DNA of 6,171 nt from JBFFSQ01 sp041572275 (GCA_041572275.1 JBFFSQ010000179.1:1-6171), one strand, 5' to 3'; counted from the first letter of the stretch, positions 1 through 6,044 are shown. Numbers and translations are program-made. Notes: generated by a model not told the origin, from the sequence alone.

Positions 1-1
1 T

Positions 2-28
2 AAAAAAAGCCACCCGATGGGGTGGCTT
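2..28 (-). terminator. Intrinsic terminator of tRNA-Ser
   Basis: Read on the minus strand, a GCCACCC / GGGTGGC stem (plus-strand 9-15 with 20-26, 4-nt loop at 16-19) is followed directly by a run of seven U (plus-strand A at 2-8). The stem extends by two A-U pairs at 7-8 and 27-28. It starts only a few bases past the CCA end of the tRNA, so it is the expected stop signal for that transcript. Confidence 0.9.
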
Positions 29-34
29 GTTTTA

Positions 35-124
35 TGGCGGAGAGAGAGGGATTCGAACCCTCGATAGGGATGAACCTATACACACTTTCCAGGCGTGCTC
101 CTTCAACCACTCGGACACCTCTCC
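35..124 (-). tRNA. tRNA-Ser (anticodon GGA)
   Basis: This is a 90-nt class II tRNA on the minus strand. The acceptor 5' strand GGAGAGG (124 to 118) pairs with TCTCTCC, followed by discriminator G and an encoded CCA (35-37). The anticodon stem CACGC/GTGTG encloses the loop CTGGAAA, so the anticodon is GGA (plus-strand 88-90), which reads UCC and UCU serine codons. A long variable arm (AGGTTCATCCCT region) and a T arm GAGGG-TTCGAAT-CCCTC complete a typical serine tRNA. It lies downstream of the sensor kinase gene on the same strand, separated by 129 nt, and has its own terminator. Whether it has a separate promoter in the spacer is unclear; no convincing -35/-10 pair was seen. Confidence 0.97.
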
Positions 125-172
125 AGGAACTTGTTTTCGCATATTCAATTCATGCCGGCCGGTTCAGACCGC

Positions 173-187
173 ATGGCCAAAGGCCAT
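173..187. repeat. Short perfect inverted repeat in kinase-tRNA spacer
   Basis: ATGGCC-AAA-GGCCAT is a 6-bp perfect stem with a 3-nt loop, in the 129-nt spacer between the kinase stop codon and the tRNA. No U-tract follows on either strand, so it is not a canonical terminator. It could be a 3'-end stabilising hairpin of the two-component mRNA, or chance. Nothing else with clear structure is seen in this spacer. Confidence 0.35.
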
Positions 188-253
188 TCGAAGGGCGTGA
201 AGCCTATCCCAGTGCGGGCTGCACGTCAATAGCCAAGCTCCAAAGTAATGGTA

Positions 254-1660
254 TCAGGACGACTCAGCTACTGGAAAAACCACTTCAACATCTAAGCCCT
301 GGGGCTCAACCGGTAACAACCTGACCTCAGCCCCATGACTATCTGCGATACTTCTGACAATCGATAAACCAATGCCGCAGCCGGTTTGTTGCAATCCTTC
401 ACCACGCCTAAAACGCTCAAACATTTTTTCACGCTCAATTGGATCAGGAATGCCGGGGCCGTTATCAATAACATGCAATATGGGATGCCGGTCTGACAAA
501 CAAAACGCAACCTTGACCTCACTACCCGGGGGGCTATAGCGTATGGCATTATCGACCAGATTTCTAATTAACATGGCCAAACCCGTCACATCACCTCGAA
601 CCTTAAGCGCTTCTGACTCCTGAACCGATAGCTCGACTCCCTGCTCAGCGGCCAAACCAACCAGATCACTCACCACATCGATACTCAGCTGGTGCAGGTC
701 AACCGATTTAAACGCTATTCGTGTCCCCTGGCCGGTATACTCAACACGTGCCAGGGCCAGTAACTGATCAACCACATGACTGGCCCGATCGACACCCACC
801 AGAATTTGCTCTATCGATTGTTTTACCTGAAGACTATCCTCGGCAGCTGCCGCCAGTTGAGCATGGGTCTTCAGCGCAGCCAGTGGCGTTCGTAATTCAT
901 GAGCGGCATCAGAGGTAAAGCGTCGTTCTTTCTCAACCGATGCGTTCAGTGTGCTGAACAGGCGATTCAACTCATCCACCAGCGGTCGAACCTCTTCGGG
1001 TACACCACCGGTATCCAATTTGTCCAGATAATTGATATTGCGGTTTTTTACTTCGTCCGCCACACGTCGCAGGGGAATCAGCCCCCAACCCACGGCCATC
1101 CACACCAGCCAGGCCAGTACTGGCAATGCAATCATGAACGGCAACAGTAATCGTTGGATAATACTGTCAATCAACTCATCACGGACATCACCGCGCTCAG
1201 CGGCCATAACCTGATAGCTGTGATCAAAATTCCACAAACTGAACACCCGCCACAGGTTATTATCAAAATTTTGATCACTGTAACCTGAATCAGTCGTGGT
1301 CATAGGGTACAAAGGCGCATTAGCTGAACGTAATACCATGTTGCCATGACTATCCCAGACCTGGAACACCAGTTTGCGTTCATAGGCATGGCCATCGGCC
1401 AACTCCTCGCTATCATCTGACTTCTGTGCTTCCATCCGTAAACGGTTATGCAGAATCATGTCCTGTAATGTTTTCAGATTGCCTTCATTAACCTCAGTAA
1501 GTGCCAGGCTCAACATAAGACGAGCAGAACGGGCCAGCTGGGCATCGAACAGCTCCTGCACTTCATGCTGGCTTTCCTGATGACTACTCCAGATGGTAAT
1601 GCCGCTTACCAAGGTAATAATCAACATAACTGAATAGAGTAGATATTGGCGTAATGACAT
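254..1660 (-). CDS. QseC-like sensor histidine kinase
   Basis: This is a 468-residue inner-membrane sensor kinase, the expected phosphodonor of the adjacent response regulator. One transmembrane helix lies at about residues 6-24, followed by a periplasmic sensor region of about 140 residues with a VFQVWDSHGNMVLRS stretch (99-112) resembling the N-terminal sensor domain of QseC/TctE-type kinases. A second helix lies at about 172-196, then a HAMP-like linker to about 245. The dimerisation/phosphoacceptor box is AAHELRTPL with His254. The ATP-binding domain shows the N box RNLVDNAIRY (366-375), the G1 box DNGPGIP (399-405), the F box FERF (414-417) and the G2 box GCGIGLSIV (427-435). All catalytic elements are intact and the length is normal for the family. 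The gene follows the regulator with a 13-nt gap and a weak SD (AGGT overlapping the regulator's stop codon), so the two are probably co-transcribed. The ligand cannot be read from the sequence; names such as QseC or PmrB are by resemblance only. Confidence 0.95.
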   Translation of the reverse strand: MSLRQYLLYSVMLIITLVSGITIWSSHQESQHEVQELFDAQLARSARLMLSLALTEVNEGNLKTLQDMILHNRLRMEAQKSDDSEELADGHAYERKLVFQVWDSHGNMVLRSANAPLYPMTTTDSGYSDQNFDNNLWRVFSLWNFDHSYQVMAAERGDVRDELIDSIIQRLLLPFMIALPVLAWLVWMAVGWGLIPLRRVADEVKNRNINYLDKLDTGGVPEEVRPLVDELNRLFSTLNASVEKERRFTSDAAHELRTPLAALKTHAQLAAAAEDSLQVKQSIEQILVGVDRASHVVDQLLALARVEYTGQGTRIAFKSVDLHQLSIDVVSDLVGLAAEQGVELSVQESEALKVRGDVTGLAMLIRNLVDNAIRYSPPGSEVKVAFCLSDRHPILHVIDNGPGIPDPIEREKMFERFRRGEGLQQTGCGIGLSIVRSIADSHGAEVRLLPVEPQGLDVEVVFPVAESS

Positions 1661-1673
1661 CTAGTGATTGTAC

Positions 1674-2339
1674 CTATTTCGCTGTTTTCTCAATCATATA
1701 ACCCACACCGCGCACTGTCTTGATGATGTTGGCATCGAGTTTCTTGCGAATATGGTGGACATGAACTTCCACGGCATTACTCTCCACTTCTTCACCCATA
1801 CCATAGAGCCCTTCTTCCAGGCGGCTGCGGGATAAAACACGCCCCCGATTTTCCATGAGCTCAAGCAAGACAGCGAATTCCCGCCGTGACAGATCAATCA
1901 ACTGACCCTCCCGTGTCACCTGATGAGCCGCTGGATCCAGCTCATATTCACCAAAAATGATTTTAGGCTGGGCACGACCACCAGCCCGGCGAATCAAGGC
2001 ACGAATTCGAGCATAGAGCTCATTCAAGTCAAAAGGCTTGGTTAAGTAATCATCTGCACCTGCATCCAGACCAGCCACACGGTCTTCAATAGCATCCATC
2101 GCAGTTAGAATGAGTACGGGCACAGTACAGCCTTTTGTCCGTATATCATTAAGCACATCGATACCGTGTTTTTTCGGCAAGCCTAAATCCAGCACAACAG
2201 CATCATAATGCTCGTGCAATATTGAAAATACAGCTGATTCACCATCCTTCAGCCAGTCAACATTGTAGCCCTGTTGCATAAGACCTGTTTCAATGCCAAC
2301 ACCCAGCAGATGGTCATCCTCAACCAGCAGTAAACGCAT
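1674..2339 (-). CDS. OmpR-family response regulator, QseB/PmrA-like
   Basis: This 221-residue DNA-binding response regulator has an N-terminal receiver domain (about 1-116) with the acidic pair Asp8-Asp9, phosphoacceptor Asp51 (VVLDLGLP), Thr79 and Lys101 (the TKPF motif). A C-terminal winged-helix domain (about 125-220) includes the typical SRREFAVLLELM, SNAVEVHVHHIRKKL and TVRGVGYMIE stretches. The overall sequence is closest to QseB/PmrA-type regulators. The ATG at 2339 is chosen because the family begins MRLLLVEDD and a GGGG-containing SD lies upstream. The longer open frame reaches back through a TTG at 2396 into the CTTAAG repeat and adds 19 residues with no family counterpart. The regulator is first in a two-gene unit with the kinase and is divergent from the thioredoxin-lipoprotein-barrel operon. 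The box at 2388-2404 between them suggests autoregulation and control of that operon; this is inference. Confidence 0.95.
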   Translation of the reverse strand: MRLLLVEDDHLLGVGIETGLMQQGYNVDWLKDGESAVFSILHEHYDAVVLDLGLPKKHGIDVLNDIRTKGCTVPVLILTAMDAIEDRVAGLDAGADDYLTKPFDLNELYARIRALIRRAGGRAQPKIIFGEYELDPAAHQVTREGQLIDLSRREFAVLLELMENRGRVLSRSRLEEGLYGMGEEVESNAVEVHVHHIRKKLDANIIKTVRGVGYMIEKTAK

Positions 2340-2387
2340 GCTATTACCCCAAAGAATTGTGAAGTGCATCAAAGATGCCCAAGCAAA

Positions 2388-2404
2388 CTTAAGCAAATCT
2401 TAAG
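2388..2404. promoter_or_regulatory. Direct-repeat operator, PmrA/QseB-type box
   Basis: The sequence CTTAAG-CAAAT-CTTAAG is two identical half-sites with 11-bp periodicity. This fits the half-site plus 5-bp spacer pattern known for PmrA/QseB-class OmpR-family regulators. Because CTTAAG is itself palindromic, the box reads the same as a direct repeat on both strands. On the minus strand a degenerate third copy (CTTGGG) follows 10 nt on. It sits in the divergent region between a regulator gene of exactly this class and the three-gene envelope operon. Binding is inferred, not shown. Confidence 0.75.
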
Positions 2405-2429
2405 ATAAACACACCAATATCAAACAATC

Positions 2430-2435
2430 TAAACT
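2430..2435 (+). promoter_or_regulatory. Candidate -10 element for thioredoxin operon
   Basis: TAAACT matches four of six bases of the sigma-70 -10 consensus and lies 25 nt after the CTTAAG direct repeat, with no good -35 of its own. That arrangement would suit an activator-dependent promoter in which the bound regulator replaces the -35 contact. It would imply a leader of about 75 nt before the ATG at 2516. On the other strand, CACAAT (2356-2361) lies a similar 26 nt from the box and could serve the regulator gene. Both are weak calls. Confidence 0.3.
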
Positions 2436-2515
2436 AAACCATTGCAAACTAACGCTCGAATCACACTCAAGCAACAGTCGCAATATCACATAAAACCAAT
2501 ATACAGGAATGAACG

Positions 2516-2998
2516 ATGCGCCGACTCTTACTGGCTAGCCTGGCTTTACTCACCATGGCTCTGCATAACGTCCACGCGGAATATCCGCCAACGCCTTCAT
2601 TTAATCTACCGACAGCATCCGGACACATCCAGCCGTCTGATCTGAAAGGCAAAGTGGTCTATATAGACTTCTGGGCATCATGGTGTAAACCCTGTAAGAA
2701 GTCATTCCCCTGGTTAAATTCAGTACACAGTAAATACAAAGACAAAGGCTTTGAAGTCCTGGCCATCAATCTGGATAAAGATAAAAACCAGGCCGACAAA
2801 TTCCTGCAACATATCCCAGCTCAGTTCACTGTCGCCTTTGACCAGCAAGGCAAGAGTGCCGAAAGTTTCCACGTACAGGGCATGCCCAGCAGCTACCTGA
2901 TTGACCGCAAGGGCCGTTTACGTGCTCGTCATATTGGCTTTCGCGACAAAGACAGGGCCAAGCTGGAAAACGCCATTGAAAAACTGTTGAAAGAATAA
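2516..2998 (+). CDS. Exported TlpA-like thioredoxin-fold protein
   Basis: This 160-residue protein has an N-terminal signal peptide: MRR, a hydrophobic core, and a likely cut after Ala21 (VHA|E). A single thioredoxin-like domain follows. The redox motif is WCKPC with Cys57 and Cys60, in the FWASWCKPC context typical of TlpA/ResA-type periplasmic thiol-disulfide proteins. The cis-proline loop is GMPSSYLID with Pro124. Both cysteines and the cis-Pro are present, so it should be redox active in the periplasm, probably as a reductase; its electron donor is not encoded here. The start is supported by an AGGA SD at 2505-2508. It is the first gene of a three-gene operon; the next gene starts 12 nt after its stop. 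Because the next gene encodes a lipoprotein ending in Cys-Gly-Cys, a role in keeping those cysteines reduced or loading them is plausible but inferred. It lacks the extra domains seen in larger DsbE or ResA relatives. Confidence 0.92.
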   Translation: MRRLLLASLALLTMALHNVHAEYPPTPSFNLPTASGHIQPSDLKGKVVYIDFWASWCKPCKKSFPWLNSVHSKYKDKGFEVLAINLDKDKNQADKFLQHIPAQFTVAFDQQGKSAESFHVQGMPSSYLIDRKGRLRARHIGFRDKDRAKLENAIEKLLKE

Positions 2999-3010
2999 CT
3001 CGGAGTTTTT

Positions 3011-3226
3011 ATGAAAGCGATCATAACAATGTTGATGCTTACGCTGTTGCTACCGGCCTGTAGCCTGTCACCTATACAGCCCTGGGAACGGGACTTGCTG
3101 GCCAAACCATCGATGGCACTGGTGCCCGATGAAATGGACAATGCACTTGATGAACATATTTATTTCAGTAAAGAAGGCTCTCTGGGCGGCCAGGGCGTTG
3201 GTGGTGGAGGCTGCGGATGCAACTAA
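3011..3226 (+). CDS. Small lipoprotein, DUF4266-like, Cys-Gly-Cys tail
   Basis: This 71-residue protein has a lipoprotein signal peptide: MK, a hydrophobic segment, and the lipobox LPAC with Cys17 as the lipidated residue. Ser at +2 predicts sorting to the outer membrane. The mature chain is only about 55 residues. It starts with a PWERDLLAKPSM segment, passes through an acidic middle (PDEMDNALDEH) and a YFSKEG segment, and ends in GGQGVGGGGCGCN with Cys68 and Cys70. The W-x-R-x-x-L-A pattern, the SKEG motif and the GGGCGCN end match what I recall of DUF4266, a family without known function. The CGC end could bind metal, form a mixed disulfide or carry a cofactor; none of this is shown. The SD CGGAG lies at 3001-3005. 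The gene ends 10 nt inside the next gene, and its Gly codons carry that gene's ribosome binding site, so it is translationally coupled to the barrel gene. Confidence 0.88.
   Translation: MKAIITMLMLTLLLPACSLSPIQPWERDLLAKPSMALVPDEMDNALDEHIYFSKEGSLGGQGVGGGGCGCN
3206..3210 (+). promoter_or_regulatory. Shine-Dalgarno site inside lipoprotein Gly codons
   Basis: GGAGG at 3206-3210 lies 6 nt before the ATG at 3217. It is formed by the codons of the GGGG stretch just before Cys68 of the lipoprotein. This site decides the start of the barrel gene and places it in a 10-nt overlap with the lipoprotein gene, so ribosomes finishing the lipoprotein can re-initiate at once. Confidence 0.85.
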
Positions 3227-4539
3227 AGAAACCTGCAAATAAACAAGCCAAGTCGACTAATTTTACGTCGATTAGTGGCAAATTAACCCTGGCCACCTGT
3301 ACCCTGTTACAGGTGACAGGCCAAACTGCCCAGGCAAGTGATGACTGGGATATCCAGTCTGCACTGATGATTTATTCCGAAAGCGATGGTCGTGTCAGTG
3401 CCATTGAACCGATTGTCTCGGCCAAAAAAGAAATCGCTGAAGACGAGATCGTCAATGTTAAACTGGTGCTGGATTCACTCACCGGTGCGACACCAAACGG
3501 TGCTCATGCCTCAAGCGCTGTGCAAACCTTCACTAATCCATCCGGCAACAAATCGTATACGGTACAGCCCGGTGACAATCCACTGGATGACACCTTCCTG
3601 GATACCCGCGTCGCCCTGAGTGGCAGCTGGGAAATGCCGATTCTGGATAACCGCAGTCGCATTATTTATGGCGCCAATGTATCGAAAGAATTCGACTATA
3701 TGTCGCTGGGTGCTTCAGCAACCTTCATGCGTGATTACAACAACCGCAATACCACTTTAAGTTATGCCCTCGGTGTGAATGCCGACAGCATTGATCCATC
3801 CGGTGGTATCCCTACGCCATTTGCTAACATGCGTGCGGCGGGCAGCGGTACCAACCGTGAAGGTAGTGGCGACAGCAAAAGTATTACTGATTTCATGTTC
3901 GGTGTGACCCAGGTCATCAGCCGCAAGACCCTGATGCAGTTCAACCTGGGTTTCAGTAACACCTCGGGCTATATGAATGATCCCTACAAGGTGATCACGG
4001 TCATTGATCCGTTAACTGGCTTACCCACATCCAGTTTTACGGATCCGGATGACTTACCCTATGTCTATGAAAACCGGCCGGATTCACGTTCACGACAGAC
4101 CTTCTACTGGAAAACCGTGCATCACCTGACCGAAGACGTAATTAACGTATCCTATCGGTATTACACCGATGACTGGGATGTGAGTTCACATACGGTGGAT
4201 TTCCATTACCGCTACGAGTTAAGTGATGGTGCATATCTGCAACCGCATATTCGCTATTACACCCAATCGGCAGCTGAGTTTTATACTCACAGCCTGGATT
4301 TTGGTGAAACCGTGGAATATGCCAGCGCCGACTACCGCCTGGGAGAACTCACCACAACCACGCTGGGCCTGAAATATGCCATGCCCATGGGTGATAACAG
4401 TGAATTCAGTGTCCGTGCTGAAATGATCAACCAGTCCAGTAACACAGTGGGTACACTGGTGGGTGATCAGTTGGTTCAGGAACTGGCACCGGACCTGGAT
4501 GCGGTCATTTTCCAGGTTGGTTACTCATTCCGCTGGTAA
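3217..4539 (+). CDS. DUF3570-like outer-membrane beta-barrel protein
   Basis: This 440-residue protein has a long basic N-region, then a hydrophobic stretch (about 23-36) and a likely signal-peptidase cut after Ala40 (AQA|SDD). The mature part has alternating polar and aromatic segments typical of beta strands, such as TVDFHYRYELSDGAYLQPHIRYYTQ and TTTLGLKYAMPM. It ends in VIFQVGYSFRW, a C-terminal aromatic beta-signal of the kind recognised by the BAM complex. WDIQSALMIYSESDGRVSAIEP, LDSLTGATPNGA, DTRVALSGSW and SKEFDYMSLGAS resemble the DUF3570 family as I recall it; the function of that family is unknown. No plug domain or TonB box is seen, so it is not a classical TonB receptor. The start ATG is fixed by GGAGG at 3206-3210 and overlaps the lipoprotein gene by 10 nt. 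As last gene of the operon, it is probably the outer-membrane partner of the thioredoxin and the Cys-tail lipoprotein; transport, anchoring or secretion are all possible. Confidence 0.9.
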   Translation: MQLKKPANKQAKSTNFTSISGKLTLATCTLLQVTGQTAQASDDWDIQSALMIYSESDGRVSAIEPIVSAKKEIAEDEIVNVKLVLDSLTGATPNGAHASSAVQTFTNPSGNKSYTVQPGDNPLDDTFLDTRVALSGSWEMPILDNRSRIIYGANVSKEFDYMSLGASATFMRDYNNRNTTLSYALGVNADSIDPSGGIPTPFANMRAAGSGTNREGSGDSKSITDFMFGVTQVISRKTLMQFNLGFSNTSGYMNDPYKVITVIDPLTGLPTSSFTDPDDLPYVYENRPDSRSRQTFYWKTVHHLTEDVINVSYRYYTDDWDVSSHTVDFHYRYELSDGAYLQPHIRYYTQSAAEFYTHSLDFGETVEYASADYRLGELTTTTLGLKYAMPMGDNSEFSVRAEMINQSSNTVGTLVGDQLVQELAPDLDAVIFQVGYSFRW

Positions 4540-4550
4540 GCAGGCAACAA

Positions 4551-4589
4551 ACTGCTGGATAATCAACAACTTGTCGTTTATCCAGCAGT
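4551..4589 (+). terminator. Perfect 12-bp hairpin after the barrel gene
   Basis: ACTGCTGGATAA (4551-4562) pairs perfectly with TTATCCAGCAGT (4578-4589) around a 15-nt loop, starting 12 nt after the barrel stop codon. The position and stem suit the 3' end of the operon mRNA. However, the following bases (ATTAACCTTCGTT) are a poor U-tract and the stem is not GC-rich at its base, so it may stabilise the mRNA or assist Rho-type termination rather than be a strong intrinsic terminator. Confidence 0.55.
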
Positions 4590-4616
4590 ATTAACCTTCG
4601 TTAATAAATAAAATTC

Positions 4617-4633
4617 ATCCTTGCCTCAAGGAT
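4617..4633. repeat. Perfect inverted repeat upstream of sat
   Basis: ATCCTTG-CCT-CAAGGAT is a 7-bp perfect dyad with a 3-bp centre. No U-tract follows. It lies 5 bp upstream of a possible -35 element (4639-4644), a position suited to a regulator binding site. No known regulator consensus was recognised, so its role is open. Confidence 0.45.
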
Positions 4634-4638
4634 ATCAA

Positions 4639-4667
4639 TTAGCTATTCCTCCGTTCCCCTCTATTAT
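4639..4667 (+). promoter_or_regulatory. Candidate sigma-70 promoter of sat
   Basis: TATTAT at 4662-4667 matches five of six -10 bases. A weak -35, TTAGCT, lies 17 nt upstream at 4639-4644. This would start transcription near 4674 and give a leader of about 160 nt. A second option is TTGAAT (4692-4697) with CATAGA (4715-4720), also at 17-nt spacing but with a poorer -10. Sat needs a promoter here because a hairpin separates it from the upstream operon; which element is used cannot be settled by eye. Confidence 0.3.
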
Positions 4668-4721
4668 GCAAGATAGCAGCTGAACGCAATCTTGAATAAG
4701 CTCAGCCAAAACTGCATAGAC

Positions 4722-4740
4722 ATGATTGATATCAAATCAT
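4722..4740. repeat. Nested palindrome in sat leader
   Basis: A central perfect 10-bp palindrome, TTGATATCAA (4726-4735), sits within outer arms ATGATT (4722-4727) and AATCAT (4735-4740) that are offset by a base. It resembles two FNR/Anr half-sites (TTGAT and ATCAA) but lacks the 4-bp gap of that consensus, so it is not a standard FNR box. Depending on the transcription start it lies in the leader or just downstream of the promoter, where a bound protein would repress. Confidence 0.3.
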
Positions 4741-4820
4741 TCATTAGCCGAAACAGATACTCTACTGCGATTTCAGATTTTAAATTGGTGCCGGCTCAAC
4801 GAAGCGGGTGTTAAAAAAAC

Positions 4821-4826
4821 GAGGAG
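4821..4826 (+). promoter_or_regulatory. Strong Shine-Dalgarno site of sat
   Basis: GAGGAG lies 7 nt before the ATG at 4834 and fixes that codon as the start, rather than the in-frame TTG at 4726. Confidence 0.9.
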
Positions 4827-4833
4827 ATACCAC

Positions 4834-6024
4834 ATGATTAAACCTCACGGTTCAGACAAACTGAATCCTTTGTTCGTTTATGACTCAGCAGAAAATGAAG
4901 CACTGCAAAAGGAAGCGGAAGGTCTGCCTTCACTTCTGGTCAGCTCTGCAACAGCCGCCAATGCGGTAATGCTGGGTGGCGGTTATTTCAACCCACTGAC
5001 CGGTTACATGAACAAGGCGGATGCCCTGTCTGTGGCAACTGACATGAAAACTGCTTCTGGCCTGTTCTGGCCAACCCCTGTACTGAACCTCGTGGAAGAT
5101 GCTGGCAGCATTAAAGCCGGCGATCGTATTGCACTGAAAGATCCCAACGTAGAAGGTCATCCCGTACTCGCCGTAATGGATGTTGAAGCCGTTGAAGAAT
5201 TCAGTGATGATGAAATGGCACTGATCACCGAAAAAGTGTATCGCCCAGCTGCCGGTGAAGAGCATCCAGGTGTTGATGCATTCAATGCCCAGGGTAAAGT
5301 CTGTTTGTCTGGCCCAATCAAAGTACTGAACTTCTCTTACTTCCAGACTGAGTTCCCCGATACTTTCCGTACTGCCGTTGAAATTCGCAACGAAATTGCT
5401 GAACGTGGCTGGAAGAAAGTGGTCGCTTTCCAGACTCGTAATCCAATGCATCTGGCTCACGAAGAACTGTGCCATATGGCCATGGATCGTTTAGGTTGTG
5501 ATGGCCTGGTCATCCACATGCTGCTGGGTAAACTTAAGCCTGGTGATATCCCTGCACCTGTTCGCGATGCGGCAATTCGTAAGATGGTTGAGCTGTACTT
5601 CCCAGAAAACAGCGCCATGGTCACCGGTTACGGTTTCGATATGCTGTATGCGGGTCCACGTGAAGGCGTACTCCATGCCGTGTTCCGTCAGAACATGGGC
5701 GCTACCCACTTCATCATTGGTCGTGACCATGCCGGTGTGGGTGATCATTACGGTGCCTTCGACGCACAGACCATCTTCGACGAAGAAGTACCTAAAGGCG
5801 CACTGGAGATCGAAATCTTCAAAGCTGACCACACTGCCTACTCGAAGAAACTGGATAAAGTAGTGATGATGTGTGAAGCACCTGATCACACTAAAGAAGA
5901 CTTCGTGCTGCTGTCTGGCACCAAAGTTCGTGAAATGTTAGGTCAGGGTATCGCACCACCTAAAGAGTTCTCACGTCCTGAAGTGGCACAGATTCTGATG
6001 GATTATTATCAGAGCATCAAGTAG
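4834..6024 (+). CDS. sat: Sulfate adenylyltransferase (ATP sulfurylase, Sat type)
   Basis: This 396-residue cytoplasmic enzyme interconverts sulfate plus ATP with adenosine 5'-phosphosulfate plus pyrophosphate. Its family belongs to the homo-oligomeric Sat type, unrelated to the CysDN heterodimer. The N-terminal PUA-like part includes the LGGGYFNPLTGYM segment. The catalytic domain carries QTRNPMH at 200-206 (the substrate-binding QxRNPxH motif with Arg202 and Asn203), GRDHAGVGDHYG at 296-307, and the SGTKVREML segment at 361-369. All signature residues are intact, and there is no C-terminal APS kinase domain. The start at 4834 is supported by GAGGAG and by the family N-terminus (KPHGSDKLNPLFV). 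In sulfur-oxidising bacteria this enzyme runs towards ATP formation from APS; in others it serves sulfate activation. No aprAB, cys or sox gene is in the window, so the direction cannot be decided. It appears to be a single-gene unit bounded by a hairpin upstream and a strong terminator downstream. Confidence 0.97.
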   Translation: MIKPHGSDKLNPLFVYDSAENEALQKEAEGLPSLLVSSATAANAVMLGGGYFNPLTGYMNKADALSVATDMKTASGLFWPTPVLNLVEDAGSIKAGDRIALKDPNVEGHPVLAVMDVEAVEEFSDDEMALITEKVYRPAAGEEHPGVDAFNAQGKVCLSGPIKVLNFSYFQTEFPDTFRTAVEIRNEIAERGWKKVVAFQTRNPMHLAHEELCHMAMDRLGCDGLVIHMLLGKLKPGDIPAPVRDAAIRKMVELYFPENSAMVTGYGFDMLYAGPREGVLHAVFRQNMGATHFIIGRDHAGVGDHYGAFDAQTIFDEEVPKGALEIEIFKADHTAYSKKLDKVVMMCEAPDHTKEDFVLLSGTKVREMLGQGIAPPKEFSRPEVAQILMDYYQSIK

Positions 6025-6044
6025 CACTTCACTTGATCGTGTTT

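Noticed and set aside
35..124. tRNA-Ser as an attachment site for an integrated element.
   Set aside because: The 3' end of the tRNA faces the left window edge; no integrase and no repeated copy of the tRNA end is visible in the window.
22..324. Plus-strand 100-codon open frame across the tRNA and kinase end.
   Set aside because: It runs antisense through a clear tRNA gene and the end of the kinase gene and has no recognisable protein features.
2340..2396. N-terminal extension of the response regulator from a TTG at 2396.
   Set aside because: The added 19 residues have no counterpart in OmpR-family regulators, the start would lie in the CTTAAG repeat, and the ATG at 2339 has a better SD and the canonical MRLLLVEDD beginning.
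4726..4735. TTGATATCAA as an FNR/Anr box.
   Set aside because: The FNR consensus needs four bases between TTGAT and ATCAA; here the halves abut directly, so it is listed only as a palindrome.
4726..4833. N-terminal extension of Sat from a TTG at 4726.
   Set aside because: GAGGAG lies 7 nt before the ATG at 4834, the family begins at that point, and the extra 36 residues look like non-coding leader.
4930..5889. Long minus-strand open frames (4930-5475 and 5491-5889) opposite sat, possibly antisense genes.
   Set aside because: They lie wholly inside sat, show no domain-like motifs and no SD, and are best explained as shadows of its codon bias.
6016..6037. ATCAAGT / ACTTGAT hairpin overlapping the sat stop codon.
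   Set aside because: A 7-bp AT-rich stem with an 8-nt loop just before a very strong terminator; chance or a minor stabilising element, with no support for a separate role.
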